A stretch of DNA of 64,000 nucleotides, from positions 1 through 64,000 of the IMG/VR virus record IMGVR_UViG_3300037493_003022, one strand, 5' to 3'. The notes under the pieces are model-generated. The model saw only the letters and a list, made by a program, of their open reading frames with translations. It searched no databases and was not told the DNA's origin. Below are positions 8,333 through 18,400 of the stretch, piece after piece. The position numbers were made by a program, and so were the translations under genes. Position 1 is the stretch's first letter; each line of letters begins with the position of its first letter. Source of the stretch: a virus.

Positions 8333-8830
8333 TTATCTGTTTACAGCGATAACTACGGAAGTCTCAACCACAACACCAACCAAGAGGCCAACGCCAATCC
8401 ACACAAGAGGATTTCGATACCAAGAATGCAATCTAGCTTCGGCATCTTCTAGTTTAACCTCTGTGAGTTGCTGAGATTTAATCGCATCTTCTCTGGCCTT
8501 TGTAGCTTCTTCCATGCCTAGTTTAAAATTCTCCATCCTCTCTGATCTTTTGATAAGAGCAGACTCAAGATGGGTAATTTTAAGCTCTAGTTTTGGAATA
8601 AGCTCTACGTCGGATAAGACCTTATCTGCCATGGATCGAGGAAGCCATACTCCGTCAGTCCCATCCAGATTCAACTCTTGTGCTTCTGTAAGGATAGGAC
8701 TGTTTGAAGTAATCTTTACTTTCTTATCTTCCGCTCTCGTTGTTCCTGCCATAAATACGATTAAAGCCAGAAACAGTGTCCTCAGTAGTCCTATCCTTAG
8801 GCTTTTTTGCCTCCTCGATAGCCTTGTCAT
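8333..8830 (-). CDS. Exported coiled-coil protein with C-terminal membrane anchor (spanin-like)
   Basis: 165 aa from the ATG at 8830 (MTRLSRRQ...); ATGs at 8878 or 8860 would add a short polar leader. A signal peptide ends near TTRA. A periplasmic region follows with a heptad-rich helix (about 75-135), then a C-terminal transmembrane helix (PLVWIGVGLLVGVVV). This order (export signal, coiled coil, C-terminal anchor) matches unimolecular spanins except that there is no lipobox Cys. Spanins fuse inner and outer membranes in Gram-negative lysis. Its 5' end overlaps the gene upstream by about 107 nt, as in Rz/Rz1 pairs. Confidence 0.55.
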   Translation of the reverse strand: MTRLSRRQKSLRIGLLRTLFLALIVFMAGTTRAEDKKVKITSNSPILTEAQELNLDGTDGVWLPRSMADKVLSDVELIPKLELKITHLESALIKRSERMENFKLGMEEATKAREDAIKSQQLTEVKLEDAEARLHSWYRNPLVWIGVGLLVGVVVETSVVIAVNR

Positions 8831-9080
8831 CTGACCTAATCCAATTCTGTAAATTGACATCTTCTGCTTTGAGAACATTTTCAGACCCCTTTACTTCTCC
8901 TAATTTAACACCCGAGAGACCTACATTTGAATCAAACTTAGCTTTTCTGGCTTCGTTCTTCAGTTTCTGAATTTTATCCTTTTCATACTTTATCGCAAGG
9001 ACTATCGACAGTATTCCCACTACAGCTAACAGCAGCGCCAACGCTTGTTTCTTTATCCATGCCAGTGCTTGTCTCATCAA
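8724..9080 (-). CDS. Small membrane-anchored protein of the lysis cassette
   Basis: 118 aa. One N-terminal transmembrane segment (ALALLLAVVGILSIVLAI, about 12-30) is followed by a charged helix and a polar tail, the topology of an Rz-like inner-membrane spanin. It overlaps the holin-like gene by 98 nt and the next exported protein by over 100 nt in other frames. Nested overlap of this kind is characteristic of phage lysis genes. Family not recognised by sequence. Confidence 0.55.
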   Translation of the reverse strand: MMRQALAWIKKQALALLLAVVGILSIVLAIKYEKDKIQKLKNEARKAKFDSNVGLSGVKLGEVKGSENVLKAEDVNLQNWIRSDDKAIEEAKKPKDRTTEDTVSGFNRIYGRNNESGR

Positions 9081-9444
9081 TTTGCTCCTCTTCGATGTCG
9101 AGATCGTATTTCTTTTTTACCCACTGCTTGAACACATTAAAGCCCAGAATCGAGATACCCGAGCATCCCATAAAATAAAAAATCTTTTCGATAACGGTAT
9201 CTACAGAGGGGTACACTTCGCCTGGCCATAACGAACCGGGGATGACACCCAAGAACAAAAGAATAACTGGATAGATCCGCCTTCCCCAGAAAATAGTTCT
9301 ACTCTTTACTGCCATCCCCTTGGTGAAGACTCGAGTCTTCAAAGTTTGTGCGAGGATAGTAATAAGGAAGATGAAGAAAATTCCGGGCCAATGAGGGAAC
9401 AGAGACTCCATGATGAACGAAACAAACTGGGATAGGGTTTCCAT
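8983..9444 (-). CDS. Holin-like membrane protein
   Basis: 153 aa. Hydrophobic segments near 17-33 (WPGIFFIFLITILAQTL), 57-73 (YPVILLFLGVIPGSLW) and 88-103 (IFYFMGCSGISILGFNVF) suggest three membrane spans. A charged C-terminal tail follows. Size and topology fit a class I holin, which would permeabilise the inner membrane to release endolysin. The start has AAGGAGG. The 3' end overlaps the next membrane gene by 98 nt. The holin call rests on topology and position only. Confidence 0.55.
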   Translation of the reverse strand: METLSQFVSFIMESLFPHWPGIFFIFLITILAQTLKTRVFTKGMAVKSRTIFWGRRIYPVILLFLGVIPGSLWPGEVYPSVDTVIEKIFYFMGCSGISILGFNVFKQWVKKKYDLDIEEEQIDETSTGMDKETSVGAAVSCSGNTVDSPCDKV

Positions 9445-9504
9445 GAGACCTCCTTATGTCTAAGGAAAGTCTACTACGACTGGAAAGATTCCGCTAGGAG
9501 ACTA

Positions 9505-10800
9505 TCAGGTAGGCGTCGTGAGAAGGCCGTGGACCCAGACATCGCAGGTCATGACGGTAGCCGTACCAGCTACTGACTCGACGTTCGCGTACAGGGTGGC
9601 GTTGCCTGCGATGTTGAACGTCCCAGCGGGCAGGGGAATTATCCGGGTATCCCCGACGAGCACGAGACCCGTCATGGTGCTGTTCGAAAGAATCTGAGCG
9701 CCGTCAGAAGCGGTTCCCACATTGAGAGCACCTGCGGTCGGAGTCCCGGTCACCGTGGCAACTGTCACGACGATGTGAGTAGGGCCGAACTTCTTGCCGA
9801 AATCGCCCGTGAGCTGCGCGCTGACTTCGTTCTCGTCAATGATGAAATTCAGACCGGCGAGCTTGAGGGCCATCGTGTGGTCATTCACGCGGATAAGCGT
9901 GGTGGCCTGCGTGCCAGTCATGAACCCGTCAGCTCCACCTGCGACGACATCTGCATGCAGAGTACCGCCGAGCTGGTCTCCGTGGGCATGGGCGTGGTCG
10001 TCGTTCGACGGACGATCACTCGTACCAGCCGCCGCCGTTCCAATGGCCGCTGGGGTGACGGCAGAAGGAGCGTGGTGGATGATATACCAGGCATTCGAAT
10101 ACCAAACGATGATGTCGCCGGTCAGGAAAACCTGTGCGGTATTCGTGCGAGTGGCGTTGTTGTCCGTACAGCCTGTGGTCACGCGGTAGACGTGCCCGGT
10201 CTTGACCAACCCGATGAGCGGGAAGTCTGCGGCAGCCGCGATGTTACCTCTGAACTGGAAAGCCATCTGAGGCGCGAGAATCGTCCAGCCGGTTCCGTTC
10301 CACTGGATGGTATCGCCGTTCGTGAACACGCCACTCGTGTTGGTCTTCGTGGCGTCGTTGTCGATGACTGCTGCCGTCACGAGGTAGCAGTGGCCGGACT
10401 TCACCCCAGTAGAACCCGTTGGAGCCGGGAAGCCAGCCGCGTTCGCGATGGTGCCTTTGTACTGGAGAGGATTCGTGAGAGCTGAACCAACCTTGACCCA
10501 GGCAGAGCTGTTCCAGACGATCTCATCGCCTGCGAGGAACGAAACACCCGTGTTCGTGTAGGTAACGCCCGCGTCGTCCGTGACATCGGCGGTGACGACG
10601 TAGAAGTCGCCTTTTAGAACCTCCGCTACGAGAGGGAAGTCGGTGTTAACTGCGATATCGGACACATACGAAAAGGGGCCGGTGATACCGGAGATGGTCG
10701 AATCGATGGAACTCAAGAACGTGTGCAGGCGATGAGCGGCAACGCCACTCTGCCCGGTGTGGCTCAAATCAAGAACACTCGGAATTGCACTGAGGGCCAT
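9505..10800 (-). CDS. Appendage/tail protein with triple internal repeat
   Basis: 431 aa. Residues about 45-245 hold three related units of 65-70 aa, each with a pattern like FxxVxxxFPL...GxxYxVTaxxTDxxaTxTNT..F..GDxIxWxxxxWxx. A downstream motif DDHAHAHGDQLGG resembles HxH metal-binding motifs of trimeric phage fibres and a matching segment in the 2467-aa fibre. The C-terminal 150 residues look beta-rich. It is probably a small fibre or particle-surface protein. It is preceded by a terminator-like hairpin, so it may be separately expressed. Confidence 0.65.
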   Translation of the reverse strand: MALSAIPSVLDLSHTGQSGVAAHRLHTFLSSIDSTISGITGPFSYVSDIAVNTDFPLVAEVLKGDFYVVTADVTDDAGVTYTNTGVSFLAGDEIVWNSSAWVKVGSALTNPLQYKGTIANAAGFPAPTGSTGVKSGHCYLVTAAVIDNDATKTNTSGVFTNGDTIQWNGTGWTILAPQMAFQFRGNIAAAADFPLIGLVKTGHVYRVTTGCTDNNATRTNTAQVFLTGDIIVWYSNAWYIIHHAPSAVTPAAIGTAAAGTSDRPSNDDHAHAHGDQLGGTLHADVVAGGADGFMTGTQATTLIRVNDHTMALKLAGLNFIIDENEVSAQLTGDFGKKFGPTHIVVTVATVTGTPTAGALNVGTASDGAQILSNSTMTGLVLVGDTRIIPLPAGTFNIAGNATLYANVESVAGTATVMTCDVWVHGLLTTPT

Positions 10801-10810
10801 TTTGTCTCCT

Positions 10811-10841
10811 AAAAGAAAACCCGCCGAGTCTCCCCAGCGGG
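10811..10841 (-). terminator. Rho-independent terminator-like hairpin
   Basis: On the minus strand CCCGCTG pairs with CGGCGGG (7 bp with one G-U, 8-nt loop, 10820-10841) and is followed by TTTTCTTTT (10811-10819). It lies between the 124-aa gene and the start of the 431-aa gene and would reduce read-through into the latter. Confidence 0.6.
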
Positions 10842-10882
10842 CCTTCTGGTTGAAAGTTTCCTACCTAGAAACCCGCTCTAGA

Positions 10883-11257
10883 TCAGGGCTTGTACTCCAG
10901 GACGAGATCGATACCGGCTGAACTCGGGGTGTCACCAGACGCATACGCTGTGATGGTGCAACCCGTGGTGAGCGCTGTGCGAAGAGCCTCGGGGAGCTTG
11001 CACATCAGGCGACGAACGGCGTTCGGACGCAGCTCATTGGAACCCTGTACGCAGATTTCGTCGGCTTCGGCAACCGCGCCAGCCTGGAAAGCGCCGGACG
11101 TGTTGTTCCAGTAGTAGGTGTCCGCAGTGCGGGTGACCTTGAGGTAGTACGGGAGAGCCTTGGCAGTTTCGATCTGGATGTTGCCGCCGATGCCAGAATC
11201 CGTACCCGCCTGCGAAGAAGCCGCGAAGAGGTCATAACCGATTTTGAGAGTAGCCAT
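10883..11257 (-). CDS. Small structural protein (unknown)
   Basis: 124 aa, Ala/Thr/Gly rich, predicted beta-strands, no signal peptide. It sits among tail-appendage genes with a good ribosome site (AAGGAGAAAGAAA). It could be a particle decoration or baseplate accessory protein. No family recognised. Confidence 0.55.
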   Translation of the reverse strand: MATLKIGYDLFAASSQAGTDSGIGGNIQIETAKALPYYLKVTRTADTYYWNNTSGAFQAGAVAEADEICVQGSNELRPNAVRRLMCKLPEALRTALTTGCTITAYASGDTPSSAGIDLVLEYKP

Positions 11258-11274
11258 TTTCTTTCTCCTTCAGC

Positions 11275-11811
11275 TCAACGAGCTGCGATGAAACCGGCAG
11301 ACATGGTGCCGAGTCTGTGAAGATTCATTTTGGTCTTGATGTCGTTCAACAGTGTGTCGAGTTCCGCCTGAAGAGTGATCGAGTGAGCCGCAGTCACCGT
11401 GTTCGTCGAGTCGTTGAGCATGTGAACGCCCGACTCGGTGAGGTGGGTGTTGAAGTCAGCTTTCATCTCAGCAGCGAGAGTGATGCCCGTCGCGAGAGAA
11501 CTCGCAACCGCAGCAGTGATGGCTGTAGCAGAAGCGGCCATGTGGACGCCCTGATGACCCGTGGAAGCGAGGTGGAGGTTCATAGCCGTCCTCAACTCGT
11601 TTGCCAGGGTGATCGAAGTCGCCAGAGAGCTTGAATTCGCGGACTTGATCTTGTGGTGATCGGCGATACCCTTATGGTAAACCGTCAGCGTCCCTGTAAT
11701 CGCAGTGACCACATCCTCCCGAATATTCTGGAGGAAGTCGAACAGCTTATCAGCTGCTCCACTCGATGCGGTCAAGGCTTGAATGTCCAACTTTCGTAGG
11801 TCTTTGCCCAT
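11275..11811 (-). CDS. Repeat-containing structural protein with periodic His motifs
   Basis: 178 aa. Residues about 50-165 contain three degenerate repeats of about 45 aa: an LATxITLAxEL / SITLQAEL helix, then MNLH, FNTHL or MNLH, and two units also carry a following GVHM. His recurs at equivalent places. Mostly helical. It may trimerise or bind metal; function unknown. It lies between baseplate/fibre genes, so a tail role is inferred. Confidence 0.6.
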   Translation of the reverse strand: MGKDLRKLDIQALTASSGAADKLFDFLQNIREDVVTAITGTLTVYHKGIADHHKIKSANSSSLATSITLANELRTAMNLHLASTGHQGVHMAASATAITAAVASSLATGITLAAEMKADFNTHLTESGVHMLNDSTNTVTAAHSITLQAELDTLLNDIKTKMNLHRLGTMSAGFIAAR

Positions 11812-11895
11812 TCGCCTCTACCTCACTTTCTACCCCATTAACCTGGGGCACCGGTTGAAAGAACAACTACAGAATGACAGGAGAAAAAAGAACTG

Positions 11896-14337
11896 TCAAT
11901 CCGCATAGAAAAGAACACGCCCAACATACGACCCTGTTTGGCCGCCAACTATACCTGCGTACTCTATAATAATATACCCACCCCATCCGTTGATTGGAAA
12001 GTAGTTAATATCAAAAAGATTATTGGACTCTATAGGAGCTGCAAAATGAGCGTTTGGAGGAATAGTCATAAAATTTCTAAAATTAACTGGAATTCTATGA
12101 TTTAAGTCAACGGAACCTCCAGACTGATTTAACTGAGTTTGATGGGCTATAATAACCTCCTCGTAGTATTTAAACCCGACTAAGGTATCGCAAGATCTGA
12201 GACAGTCGCCCGATAGATGCTCATTTGCGAGAGTATTCTTACCTGTCATTGACGCCCAGGAATATAAATTCCAGCCGCTCATATACCCAGGGAAGGTGGT
12301 AGTCATAACGCAGTGTGTGATACCGAATCCGCTGATGATTGAGGCATAAGAGTCAACCACCCCGGAAAGAGGCATCCACTTATGAGTATTAGAATCCCAA
12401 GAAACTCCTGAAGTGATCCAAACCGCATGGTCTAAAAGCCATATGGCTCCGTTATAGTTATTCACATCATGGCAAGCGGATATTGTAAGCCTGGGATCTA
12501 CTGATCCGGGCTTTGTATACGGAGCAATATACGCTTCATGAAGAGTCATCAGAGGAGTCATAACCCTGATAGCATCTGTAGCTATTAGGTTAACTTCAAC
12601 CGAAGATGCCAAGGTGGCGTCTCCAGCAGCGGCTACCCTAAAATCGCCACTCATTACCGCAGTAAAGGCTCCAGACATGGCGAGGCTAAAGGTTCTACCT
12701 ATGTAGGCGAGGTCACCGTTGGTATCCATTCCAAGGACAGATCCACCGGGGACTAACAAATTGAATCCGTCGATACCGTAGGAGTAGAGAGTATCCCACT
12801 GCGGAGTGGCATCCACGTCCCAACTCCAGGGAGTTGTCAAGGCGGAATTTTTGTAGCAGAAGCTCGTAAAGCTAGCTCCGTAATAAACCATCGAAGCTGA
12901 AATGGACCCGGCGGGACCACAAGCCTGCGCGTTGTCCAGCCAACATCCAACGCACATCGCATAATTTCCACGGGAAGCTGGGAAAGTTGACTTGCTGGGC
13001 ATCAAGTAAACCGTGATCGTATCCGGGGTGATACCCGAGGTCTCGGTAAGCGCTTTCCCATGAGAACGCCATATTGGAGTGGGAACCATAATCGAAGTCG
13101 AAGGGTGAACCTCATCAACACGAGCATTGATGAACGTGAGAAGTTCCGTGAGGGTATTATAAAGAGTGCCGGGAGTGGTTGAGCTAGGAGTCTGCGTAAT
13201 TCCGTATGACCCTAGAAGAGAAGAACCCAGCCCACTCAATTCAGACCTGAGATCCAGCATGATCTGGTCTACGCAATCTTGAACATTGGGATCTACTCCG
13301 GCGGTAGTGTACCCAATAGAGTCCATGATGGTTTGGTCAAAATAGACAAGCTCTGAATTGTACCCACTGAACGGAGTAAACGGAGCCGTGCTATTAGTTA
13401 TCAACCCATTCGTGATGGCGGATACCGCTGTTCTGGCGACACTGGATAGAACCATCCTTCTTCTTCCAAAGCCAAACTTATTAGCTTCTGACAAAGCAGG
13501 AACAACAGCGCCCTCTGAGACGCGAACAACGGATCTCCGGGCTGTTTTATGAACGCACTCGATACCCACATTCGCGTTTTCGATAGTCGTATCTTCCAGA
13601 TTGCAAATATCATCGAACCAGACCTCTACGTAAATCTGGTCTGTCCTGGGAGACGCTGGGGTAGTCAAAGCCGGGCAAAGAATCTGATAGGTATTTCCAA
13701 TAACCAGATTGGCAGGGATAATGCGAGTCTTAGTAGAACCTGAGATAATGACATCTGTGGTGGTATCAATCTCTACGGTAGTTGATCCATACCCAGGAAG
13801 TATGTATCCGTAGTGCCCATCTTCTGTTCCACTGGTAATCTTTAAGATACACGGAGCATGGATAGGGGCAACCGCAGAAACAGATAGGGAATCCTCTGCT
13901 GTGAAATACTTCGAAGTATCTTCTAAAGAGGCCCCTGTGATGTTCGTGAGAGCACCTGAATAGAGAATCTGGTCGTTGTAATCGAAGTCAATCGGAGGGG
14001 TGTCCATAGTGGTAGGAACAAGAACACCCCCAACGATGGCAAAACCTCCGACGACCTCAAAGTTGTTTACGCTCTGAGAAGCTTGACGGATGAAAAAGCC
14101 GCCAGAGGACACCTCTGAAACAGTGAGGGCGATTCGACACCCATCGGAGCCAAACAGCGCGAGGTTGGATAGGATCTGGGACATCCGAAGATAGTCTTGC
14201 ATCTCATTGATGTCGGAATCAACAACGGGAACACCTTGCTGGAGAGGTGCGGAGTCATACATAACTTCGCAATCCCCAACCAGAAGGTGGGAATAACCAA
14301 AATTGTTTCGACTTACATTCGGTGAATTTCCAGACAT
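11896..14337 (-). CDS. Large baseplate/tail appendage protein
   Basis: 813 aa. The N-terminal segment (QQGVPVVDSDINEMQDYLR) resembles the opening of phage baseplate proteins that load fibres, where a QxxxLxDxDxNEMQ-like motif is common. The rest is Ser/Thr/Gly-rich and beta-strand rich, as expected of appendages. GGAGG lies before the ATG. It follows the gpI-like gene, which fits attachment at the baseplate periphery. I cannot assign a precise family. Confidence 0.65.
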   Translation of the reverse strand: MSGNSPNVSRNNFGYSHLLVGDCEVMYDSAPLQQGVPVVDSDINEMQDYLRMSQILSNLALFGSDGCRIALTVSEVSSGGFFIRQASQSVNNFEVVGGFAIVGGVLVPTTMDTPPIDFDYNDQILYSGALTNITGASLEDTSKYFTAEDSLSVSAVAPIHAPCILKITSGTEDGHYGYILPGYGSTTVEIDTTTDVIISGSTKTRIIPANLVIGNTYQILCPALTTPASPRTDQIYVEVWFDDICNLEDTTIENANVGIECVHKTARRSVVRVSEGAVVPALSEANKFGFGRRRMVLSSVARTAVSAITNGLITNSTAPFTPFSGYNSELVYFDQTIMDSIGYTTAGVDPNVQDCVDQIMLDLRSELSGLGSSLLGSYGITQTPSSTTPGTLYNTLTELLTFINARVDEVHPSTSIMVPTPIWRSHGKALTETSGITPDTITVYLMPSKSTFPASRGNYAMCVGCWLDNAQACGPAGSISASMVYYGASFTSFCYKNSALTTPWSWDVDATPQWDTLYSYGIDGFNLLVPGGSVLGMDTNGDLAYIGRTFSLAMSGAFTAVMSGDFRVAAAGDATLASSVEVNLIATDAIRVMTPLMTLHEAYIAPYTKPGSVDPRLTISACHDVNNYNGAIWLLDHAVWITSGVSWDSNTHKWMPLSGVVDSYASIISGFGITHCVMTTTFPGYMSGWNLYSWASMTGKNTLANEHLSGDCLRSCDTLVGFKYYEEVIIAHQTQLNQSGGSVDLNHRIPVNFRNFMTIPPNAHFAAPIESNNLFDINYFPINGWGGYIIIEYAGIVGGQTGSYVGRVLFYAD

Positions 14338-14411
14338 TTCTTTCCTCCGGGATATCTGTGAGGTCTGTTGGTAGAATACGCTAGAAACGAAGGACTACAA
14401 AATTTCATTCG

Positions 14412-15464
14412 TTAATTAGGGACAGGCTCTACTATGTAGTCAACATTGGAATAGCAAGTCTTAAAGCTAGCTAACAACTCATCAACCCTGGACTCAATTG
14501 CGCTTGTAAAGGCGGAAGAAACACCTGGGATATACTCCAGATCGAGTACGAATCCGTTAACTGAATGCCAGCTACGATCCGTGGTGCTATCATTTGTGTA
14601 CTTATATAAATCAGTTATCTTCCCAATGTTAGATACGTAATTAGGATTCGTAGTGTCAGGAGTTGTGCATCCGTACAAACCATTCGTAAACATAACGTAC
14701 TTCCAACCCTCGTAAACAGTAGCTGCCCAAGTAGAAGCATCCTCAAGCATACTCTCTATGCCAGGCCGAGTTCCCACTAACTTATAGGAGTCAACAGCAC
14801 GAGATGTTTCGACTCTCCTCTTGCTTCCTCCAGCTTGGTGCCAAGTGGGCCAGGCTATTTTAGCATCAAGATACTGAATCAAGTCATCATTGATAGTTTC
14901 GATCTCAAAGAAAGAAGAGAGATGCTCCGCGTCGGTCTTCAAGTCATCGAAGATAGCACCGAGAATCTGGCAGAAATTATAGAGGTCGTGACTTTCGTCG
15001 GCTCTCTGCCAACCCCTGGGAAGAGACGAAAACAAGTAGTCACCAAAACCCCACCTGTCGTAAGGGTACGCCCATCCACGACAAGCGGCTGCATCATGAA
15101 TCCAAACGAGATCATTCCGTTGCTCATATAGGCAGTAGTAATAAGTCTTCAGTGGAACCAAGTCAGTGTTATCAACTTGAACGGAGATTCCACCTTCTCC
15201 AGCGTAGGTATGTTCAAGGATAATAGTAGCGTCCGCATCGTCATGACTCTGTGGCCATTCACCGACCTTGCGCAAAACTTTAATGGAACGATTCCAATCA
15301 GAAGCCTCCAGAAGACCTGGAATATCCAAAGTTACGGATATTGCGAATCCTTCACTCCGGGCATTAACTTGAAAATTAAACTCTCCAAGAGACCTATTAA
15401 GGTCAAGTCCCGCAACGGAACCCATTGAGAAAAACCCTACTGGATTTGCGCCAACTCCGGGCAT
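14412..15464 (-). CDS. P2 gpI-like baseplate/tail protein
   Basis: 350 aa. Residues about 160-290 look like the phage tail protein I family: DxLxxFCQILGAIFDDLKTDAEHL, then YLDAKIAWPTW, then the end of the motif (YKLVGTRPGIESML). In P2-like phages gpI works with gpJ at the baseplate wedge and links to fibres. The protein is about twice the length of P2 gpI, with an extra beta-rich N-terminal domain (1-150). It begins 4 nt after the giant fibre gene stops. Confidence 0.75.
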   Translation of the reverse strand: MPGVGANPVGFFSMGSVAGLDLNRSLGEFNFQVNARSEGFAISVTLDIPGLLEASDWNRSIKVLRKVGEWPQSHDDADATIILEHTYAGEGGISVQVDNTDLVPLKTYYYCLYEQRNDLVWIHDAAACRGWAYPYDRWGFGDYLFSSLPRGWQRADESHDLYNFCQILGAIFDDLKTDAEHLSSFFEIETINDDLIQYLDAKIAWPTWHQAGGSKRRVETSRAVDSYKLVGTRPGIESMLEDASTWAATVYEGWKYVMFTNGLYGCTTPDTTNPNYVSNIGKITDLYKYTNDSTTDRSWHSVNGFVLDLEYIPGVSSAFTSAIESRVDELLASFKTCYSNVDYIVEPVPN

Positions 15465-15467
15465 CGA

Positions 15468-18400
15468 TCACGCTCCCTTCAGGGCATTAAGCTCAGAACG
15501 TAGTTGGTCAATCATAACTTGCTGCTCTTGGATAGCCTTAACCATAGGAGCAATAAAGTCTTGGTAGGATAAACTTAAATGTGGGTCTTCTGTATCTGGA
15601 TTGTCAATAGTAGGGTCATCGACAATCTTAAACTTATTGGCATCAACAAGAGCCTGGATCTCTTGAGCGATAAAACCAAAACTCTTTCTGGAAGAAAGTC
15701 CCTTTTCGCGAATCCACCTGTAAGAAACAGGGCGAAGAGCAGTTATAAAATCAAGACCTAATTCAGACGGCTCGATATCATCTTTCAATTTGATGTCAGA
15801 ACTAGTCCAGATAACAGTACCCGTGGGACTATAGAAATTAGTATGCACCCCACTCGTGCCGATTCTAATTTGGCTAGCGGTAGCTGTGGCGCTGCTGCAT
15901 CCAATGTTAATTCCAGAATCAGAAGCTGTAGTAGCTGCACTATTTTGGGAAATGCAGATACCGGAACCCGAGGAAGCGTTGGCGCCTAAAGAAACACCCG
16001 AGAGGGCAGAGGAAGCATTGTATCCGACTGCGACGCCGCCTATTTCAGAACCCGCGACAGCGAGACACCCGATAGCGACAATTCTGGATGCGTTAGACGA
16101 TCCTCCGTGGGCATCTTTCCCTATAATAACATTCTCAAAACCGATAAGCGTGGCAATCGTGGTCTGCCCGGCACCATATCCCATAATCACATTCGAATAA
16201 CCCGTAGTAAGAGAGGTAGCTGCCGTTACGCCCATAATGGTATTGTTATACGCTGTTGTTGCAGCGGACATAACATCTTTACCAATGGCAATATTATAGT
16301 TACCTGTAGTCCACGTAGCAGCGCTTTTTCCAAGAGCGGCGTTGCCTATGGCAATACTATGACTAGCGCTAGTGAGACCTCTACCAGCCTGATGACCAAC
16401 GGCTATATTATAATCACCTGTCGTATTAGTTACTGCTGAATAGAATGCGTGGGAACCAATACCTATGTTGTAATCGCCCGTAACATTCCTGCCAGAGCTA
16501 TCTCCTATCATAGTATTATACAAACATGTAGTGCCTGTATATAAACTATATGCTCCTATGCAAGTATTACTCTGACCCAAGGTTATGTTTGAGCCCGAGT
16601 ACATACCGTAGCCTGAGTTATAACTACCGCTATAAGCAGCGACTCCACCCACGACAGCAGTTAAAGACCCGTAACCGACCGCGGTATTAGATACGCCAGA
16701 ACTTGTTCCTGCTCCTGCGGCCACGGAGTCTAGCGCAGAAGCTCCTACCTTTACGTTAGCAGTGGCAACGTCATGCTCATGGAAATTGAAAGTCCTATAG
16801 GTAATAGCCGCTCCAGAGATAGTAAGAACAGAAGTATTTGTAGTATTACTCGAAGTGCCTGTAGCCGTGATGTCGGTTAGAGGAACCTGAACCCAACTAG
16901 GAGCTGTTCCGGGTCCGTTAGTTCTTAGATACCTACCTGCTGTGGAAGCATTAAGTCTAGTTAGAGCAGACGTGCTACTCGCATAAAGAATATCCCCAAT
17001 AACGTAGGTTCCGTTTCCCGTGCCACCGCGAGTCGCGGAAAGCTGAGCTTCTCCATAAAGAGAAGTACCATCACTGTACACAGCGCCAGAAGCGATTGAA
17101 CTGACTCCGGTTCCACCATCAGCAATACTTACGTCCTGACCACCCGAGCAATAAACAATCCCTGTCGTAGTGCCATTTCCAACAGCTTGGAACGTCTGTA
17201 TGGCACTTGACGCAGAAGAAGCATAAGCAAGAGTACCTACACCCGCGCCAGCTCCTGCAACCTTCAGGGTCGCCGCTGAGAAAGTCTTTGCGCCAGTGTT
17301 GGTCTGGACACCGTTTACCTGCAAGAGAGAAGAGATACCCTGACCGGAGTTCTTGATAAGCTTCCCGGTTGCTCCAGAGAACAGAGCTATGTATCCATCT
17401 AAGGGAGTTCCCAAAGAAGAATCCCAAATGACATCCCCTGTCCCCGGTGAGACCGGGGTAGACCAGGTGTAGACATTCGATCCACTAGCGGTAAGAACCT
17501 GGCCGACGGTTCCCGCTCTATCGGGTAGATTGAAAGTCCACGAAGTAGGCGCGGCTGAAGACTTTATCGTTGTAGTCCCGGAAGTAGATCCCGAGAGAAC
17601 AACGGAAGCCCCGACACCCGTGATCGACATAATACCCGTTGTGCCAATTGTAACAGGACACTGCCGAATGTTCTTTCCAGAGGTCGTATCCCAGACAGCA
17701 ACTGCGCTATCTACAACTACGGTAGGATATGTTCCGCTAACTTTATTAGTAAAGGTATTCCAGTCGCCACTCGTAAGATAGCCCGACGCTCCGGTAGCTG
17801 CCTGAGTAATAGTTATACCCGCGTTTGCGAACAAACAGGCGGCTGTCCCCGTGACAGTAAGAACCCCAGAAGGAAGAGCGGTTAGGTTGCCCTTGACACT
17901 AACTACTGGCTCATATGCGTGAGTATGCCCTGTGACTGAATAGTCAGATAGATACTTACCGGAATCTACGATAGCAGTAGCTGTCGTATTGTTGAATATG
18001 GCGATTCTGTTTACAGCGGACGCCCCGGATCCGACCACGTTCGCATCTACCCAGGCGTTCAACCTCGTGGAACCCGCGCCTGTCATAACAAGTCTGTCCG
18101 CTGTCGGAGTAGCGGTTGCATTGTCCAACTTCAACTTATCAGTGGAAATCATAAAGCCGTTTAGAGAAGTTGTTACGGCCGAATGGAGTGACGTTCCCGG
18201 ACCGAGATTACCGTGAGCATGAACATGGTCAGCTCCAACGAAATCTGTGGAACTTCCGATGACGTTGGTAAGACCTATGGAGCTGGGCGTCCCTCTGGGA
18301 ACTCCGTGGACATGATTGCTCACCGCCCAACTCGAGGCTCCACCTGTGGAAGAGGTGTTCCCAACGAGAAGACCTGCCGGGACACCCGTGGTAAGCCCAT

